This document shows positions 5,820 to 8,433 of a stretch of DNA of 8,433 nt, one piece after another. Every line of letters starts with the position of its first letter. The first letter of the stretch is position 1. Under the pieces are notes generated by a model. It saw only the letters and a list, made by a program, of their open reading frames with translations. It was not told where the DNA came from and made no database searches. Source of the stretch: an uncultured Eubacteriales bacterium. Its GTDB lineage: Bacteria; Bacillota; Clostridia; Christensenellales; Borkfalkiaceae. Where the stretch lies: positions 1 to 8,433 of the forward strand of contig CACXDQ010000013.1 of assembly GCA_902766475.1 (NCBI GenBank). Reading direction: 5' to 3'. A program made the position numbers and the translations under genes.

Positions 5820-7619
5820 TTATTTTTTGGTGTATTCTTTAAGGAGATCCCAAGTTCTCTTATATTTGTCGCTGTTTTCGAAACCGCTCAAAGTGAGGTT
5901 GCCGTTTCTCACGTCGCCGTTCAAAACGCCAGCCCAGTCGTCTATCCACTTCTTGTCTTTGAGATACCACCAGTCGCCGGGGGTTTCATAAGCCGCCGCC
6001 CTTACGAACGCCATTGCGTTTCTCGGGTTTTGTCCGGGTTGAAGGAATACGTCGGAAGTGGCTATGTCCTTTTGCGAGGGAATTGCGAAGCCGGAGAGCG
6101 ATTGAGCCGTCTGTCCCGTCTTGCCGCCGATATATTCGGCAAACTTCCAAGCCGCATTCTTCTTTGTCGACTTTGCGTTTATGCAGAGCGCAACCGAGCC
6201 GGAATGTCCCGCCTCGACGCCGTGTACTTTAACGTTGCCGTCCTCGTCGTATTCCTTATACTGCGGAAGGGGAGCGACGTCCCATTCATAGTGTCCGTCC
6301 ATGAGGTTGCGGAAATCAACGACGTTCCATCTTCCGTCTACGAGCATGGAGATCTTGCCCGAAGAGAAGGCTACTGACTTGCCGCTGTCGCCGCCGAGCG
6401 AAGTGGGCGAGGGGCATATGCCGTAACCTTTAAGTCCGTTTTCGACTACTTTGTCCGCCGACTGACCGATTCTTACGAATTCGACGAAAGCGTCCCTCTG
6501 TGAGGGAAGTCTGTTGAGTTTGCCTTCTAAAACTGCCGTTTCGAGTTCGGCTTTGACAGTCTTTGTCGTCGCCTTAGTGTCTACGAGCTTATCTTGCCAC
6601 GAGATTATTTCGCCTGCGTTATACTTGTTGCCGTTTATGGTGTAGCCCGCCGCATTGTCGTCCGCAACGATATAGTTGGGCGTTGCGTCCATGAGCGTGA
6701 AATCCCAATAGCCGCCGTTATAAGCGGGGTCGTCCGTCGCAACGTATTCGATACAGTCGCCGCCGACAGACCAGCCGTAATTGAACCACCATTCGGTGAA
6801 ATAGCCGTAGAAATCGGCTCTTCCCTTAGCTCTCTGCGCATTCTGAACGAGGGTAGAGAGCGTTACGCATTCGTCCCAGCTCATCGGCACCTGATTGTTG
6901 AACCACTTCTTGCCGTCAAGCTCGAAATAGCCCTTTTCCTTTACTTCGGAAGTGATGCCGTATTCGGCTTTGGTCTTACCTCTCGAATCTTTTGCGCCGC
7001 CGTTGAAGGAAGCGAGATCTTCTTTAGCGACGGAAATTACGTTTACGCCCGCCTCTTTGAAGAAGGTTTCGTTATAGAATATTACCGTCGGACCTATATC
7101 CTTGGGTATGCCCCAATATTTAGCGTCGGGGCCGTTCTGCGTGGTGGTCGTCGTGTCGTATTTAAAACGGTTTACGGACGTTTCCCACATGTCCTCTATG
7201 ACGATCTCGCTGCTCGTCGCAATGTAGCTGTCGAGTGGCTCGAGATAACCGAGTTCGGCAAAGCTCTTGAAGTCTGAATCGCCGACGTAGAGTATGTCGA
7301 CTTTTGCTTTCGACTGGCGAAGAGCGGACTGAGAAGATTCAAAATAATCGGAATTGCCCTTTATTTCGTAGTTTACCTTGATAGTTCCCTCGTTCGCCTT
7401 GTTGAAGTTGGAAACGAGTTCTGTAAATACGGAAATTTCGTTGTCGTCGCCATAGCCCCAGAAGGTAATGGTCGTTTCGCCGCCGCCCGACGGACGGATA
7501 TTGCCCTCGGAATCGAGTTCGACGTCGCCGTCGCCGCCGTTGCCGCCGCCGCAAGCCGCCGCTCCGAACGCCATAAATACGGCGGTAAGTGCGGTGAGCG
7601 CTCTGAATGATCTTTTCAT
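5820..7619 (-). CDS. Large family 1 extracellular sugar-binding lipoprotein of the ABC importer
   Basis: The 599-residue protein starts with a lipoprotein signal (MKRSFRALTALTAVFMAFG, lipobox AAAC with Cys23) and a Gly/Asp-rich linker, so it sits on the outer face of the membrane. Family 1 solute-binding features follow: TTITFWGYGD near 49-58, TIKVNYE near 79-85, VDILYVGDSDF near 108-117, YWGIPKDIGPTVIFYNETFFKEAGV at 168-192, MSWDECVTL near 246-254, GKISMLVDGRWNVVDFR at 421-437 and SGSVALCIN near 473-481. It delivers the sugar to the two permeases encoded just downstream. At 599 residues it is well above the usual 400-450; extra sequence lies between the YNETFF and SWDE motifs and around 290-395. 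Trp and Tyr are frequent, as expected for sugar stacking. A strong AAGGAG site fixes the start. The ligand is unknown. Confidence 0.94.
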   Translation of the reverse strand: MKRSFRALTALTAVFMAFGAAACGGGNGGDGDVELDSEGNIRPSGGGETTITFWGYGDDNEISVFTELVSNFNKANEGTIKVNYEIKGNSDYFESSQSALRQSKAKVDILYVGDSDFKSFAELGYLEPLDSYIATSSEIVIEDMWETSVNRFKYDTTTTTQNGPDAKYWGIPKDIGPTVIFYNETFFKEAGVNVISVAKEDLASFNGGAKDSRGKTKAEYGITSEVKEKGYFELDGKKWFNNQVPMSWDECVTLSTLVQNAQRAKGRADFYGYFTEWWFNYGWSVGGDCIEYVATDDPAYNGGYWDFTLMDATPNYIVADDNAAGYTINGNKYNAGEIISWQDKLVDTKATTKTVKAELETAVLEGKLNRLPSQRDAFVEFVRIGQSADKVVENGLKGYGICPSPTSLGGDSGKSVAFSSGKISMLVDGRWNVVDFRNLMDGHYEWDVAPLPQYKEYDEDGNVKVHGVEAGHSGSVALCINAKSTKKNAAWKFAEYIGGKTGQTAQSLSGFAIPSQKDIATSDVFLQPGQNPRNAMAFVRAAAYETPGDWWYLKDKKWIDDWAGVLNGDVRNGNLTLSGFENSDKYKRTWDLLKEYTKK

Positions 7620-7625
7620 GTTATT

Positions 7626-7631
7626 CTCCTT
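7626..7631 (-). promoter_or_regulatory. Ribosome binding site of the binding-protein gene
   Basis: AAGGAG on the minus strand lies 6 bases before the ATG at 7619. It is a near-ideal site, fitting the high expression expected for a solute-binding protein compared with its permeases. Confidence 0.8.
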
Positions 7632-7647
7632 GGATAATTTTATTTTC

Positions 7648-7679
7648 GCCGCAAAGCGGAAAATTTTCCGCTTTGCGGC
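7648..7679. repeat. Perfect 32-bp palindrome in the spacer before the binding-protein gene
   Basis: Arms 7648-7663 and 7664-7679 are exact reverse complements with no spacer. Each arm is GCCGCAAAGCGGAAAA read inward, so the RNA would fold into about 14 pairs around an AAUU loop. It lies 10 bases past the stop of the upstream gene and 28 bases before the binding-protein start. On the minus strand the following bases are GAAAATAAAATT, with no U-run, so it is not a typical terminator. It may be a processing or stabilising hairpin between the two genes, or a protein-binding palindrome. Confidence 0.75.
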
Positions 7680-7689
7680 ATATTTTGCG

Positions 7690-8433
7690 TTAAGCCTGTT
7701 CCATTCCGTTTACGGTAATATAATGGGAAACTCTGTTGTCGGTGAAGAGCCATTTAAAGCCCGTTTCGTAAACGCCGCCCATCCAGAACTCGTATCTGTA
7801 AGAAGCGTCGTGTCCGGCGAGGAGGTAGTAGGGTACCAACACTTCGTAAGTCGTCGTGTAGGTTTTGTCGCCGTTATCCACGCTCTTATAACCCATTTCG
7901 CAGTTTACGTGGAAATTGTTGAAGTGGGATACCGCACGCTGAGTGACGCCCTCGATAAGTCTGAATTCCACATTCTGGAAATGCCACCATTCGGTGCCGC
8001 TTTGCTGAATAACGTGATCCAAAGTTTCTTTGTGAACTACCGTGAAGCCGAGCATTACGCCGTAAGAGCCGTTTACGCCCATTACGCTTACGGTTGCGCC
8101 GTTAGCGTCCGTAGTATAGGTCTTTGTCTTTACGGCGTCAGTCCATATAGCGTCGTTGAATTCGCCGTCGAGGACGTATTCGGCATGCATGCCGTCGGTT
8201 AAAGCCGGGTTCTGTTCGATGACGCCCTCGGGGGTTATAAACGCATAGTTCCAATCCCAGATTGCGCCGAGCCAGCCGTTGAAGCCCGATTCGTCGCCGT
8301 TCATACCGAGTTGAAGAGCATAGCTCTTAGTTACGCCGTTTGACGGAGCGAAGAGTTCGACCGTCGTCGTGTAAACGCCTTCATTTACCGTCGTTACCGC
8401 CTTGCCTCTGTGCCAGAATTCGGAGAGCATGAG
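7690..8433 (-). CDS. C-terminal part of a protein with tandem beta-sandwich (CBM9/DOMON-like) domains
   Basis: The frame is open to the window edge (the codon before the first visible ATG at 8430 is CTC, Leu, with no ribosome binding site visible), so 247 residues are seen and the true start lies outside. Numbering from that Met, residues 82-246 look like a CBM9- or DOMON-like domain: EYVLDGEFNDAIWTDAV near 84-100 resembles the DG.LD..W opening of CBM9-like domains, followed by YGVMLGFTVVHKE and WWHFQNVEFRL. Residues 18-69 match the end of this same domain (188-242), so at least two copies are in tandem. There is no C-terminal anchor or LPXTG-like signal; any anchor would be N-terminal. It is probably an extracellular carbohydrate-binding or carbohydrate-acting protein, but the catalytic part, if any, is not visible. 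The domain name is tentative. Confidence 0.6.
   Translation of the reverse strand, partial: LMLSEFWHRGKAVTTVNEGVYTTTVELFAPSNGVTKSYALQLGMNGDESGFNGWLGAIWDWNYAFITPEGVIEQNPALTDGMHAEYVLDGEFNDAIWTDAVKTKTYTTDANGATVSVMGVNGSYGVMLGFTVVHKETLDHVIQQSGTEWWHFQNVEFRLIEGVTQRAVSHFNNFHVNCEMGYKSVDNGDKTYTTTYEVLVPYYLLAGHDASYRYEFWMGGVYETGFKWLFTDNRVSHYITVNGMEQA
7705..7869 (-). repeat. Duplicated domain end, second copy
   Basis: This codes for residues 188-242 of the visible fragment (DKTYTTTYEVLVP ... GFKWLF ... HYITVNG). It aligns with residues 18-69 at an offset of about 171 residues. An 11-base identity (GTCGTCGTGTA on the plus strand, 7850-7860 and 8363-8373) sits at the YTTT motif of both. Confidence 0.65.
8224..8379 (-). 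repeat. Duplicated domain end, first copy
   Basis: This codes for residues 18-69 of the visible fragment (GVYTTTVELFAP ... GFNGWLGAIWDWN ... YAFITPEG), matching the C-terminal copy at residues 188-242. It implies that a full domain of about 170 residues precedes it beyond the window edge. Confidence 0.6.

Noticed and set aside
6594..7277. 227-codon open frame on the plus strand
   Set aside because: It is fully antisense to the binding-protein gene, which has conserved motifs throughout this stretch.
7620..7689. A promoter for the binding-protein gene in the 70-bp spacer
   Set aside because: TAAAAT occurs after the palindrome, but no -35-like hexamer lies 16-18 bases upstream of it, since that region is the GC-rich palindrome arm. 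The operon promoter is more likely upstream of the window.
7468..8202. 244-codon open frame on the plus strand crossing the spacer
   Set aside because: It is antisense to the ends of two supported genes and runs through the palindrome. Its low-complexity start is the reverse of the Gly-rich linker of the binding lipoprotein. No ribosome binding site or family motif supports it.
8428..8430. ATG as the real start of the upstream gene
   Set aside because: The frame stays open to the edge, the visible part begins in the middle of a domain repeat, and no signal peptide or ribosome binding site is seen, so the start is outside the window.

Overview
The window looks like part of a carbohydrate-uptake and degradation locus from a Gram-positive-type bacterium, most likely a gut-type Clostridia (Bacillota). 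That assignment is inferred from lipoprotein signal peptides with Cys-Gly-Gly-Gly starts, AAGGAG-type ribosome binding sites, a CUT1 sugar ABC transporter with no dedicated ATPase gene beside it, and roughly balanced base composition with AT-rich spacers. No sequence here fixes the genus.

All six genes lie on the minus strand, so transcription runs from high to low coordinates. In that order they are: the 3' part of a gene for a protein with tandem beta-sandwich (CBM9/DOMON-like) domains (7690-8433, start outside the window); a large solute-binding lipoprotein (5820-7619); two CUT1 permeases (4864-5811 and 3999-4877, overlapping by 14 bp); a 999-residue multidomain GH43 surface lipoprotein (978-3977); and the 5' part of a cytoplasmic GH2-type glycosidase (1-817, cut by the window edge).

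The binding protein, both permeases and the GH43 gene are tightly packed (8 bp gap, 14 bp overlap, 21 bp gap) and read as one operon. The likely division of labour is that the GH43 lipoprotein trims a glycan at the cell surface, the binding protein and permeases import the oligosaccharide, and the GH2 enzyme, which has no signal peptide, finishes hydrolysis inside. The ATPase would come from elsewhere in the genome. The sugar cannot be named from sequence alone.

The two real spacers are the most interesting non-coding parts. The 160-bp spacer before the GH2 gene holds a 17-bp-arm hairpin, an AT-rich stretch with a plausible sigma-A promoter, and a 17-bp direct repeat (16/17 identical, 22 bp apart) touching the -35 box, an arrangement like an AraC-family operator. 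The 70-bp spacer before the binding-protein gene holds a perfect 32-bp palindrome. Both palindromes share arm sequence, and neither has the U-tract of an intrinsic terminator. I found no CRISPR, mobile element, rRNA or tRNA, and no clearly novel system; the window is a fairly ordinary glycan-use locus with unusual regulatory spacers and internal domain duplications.
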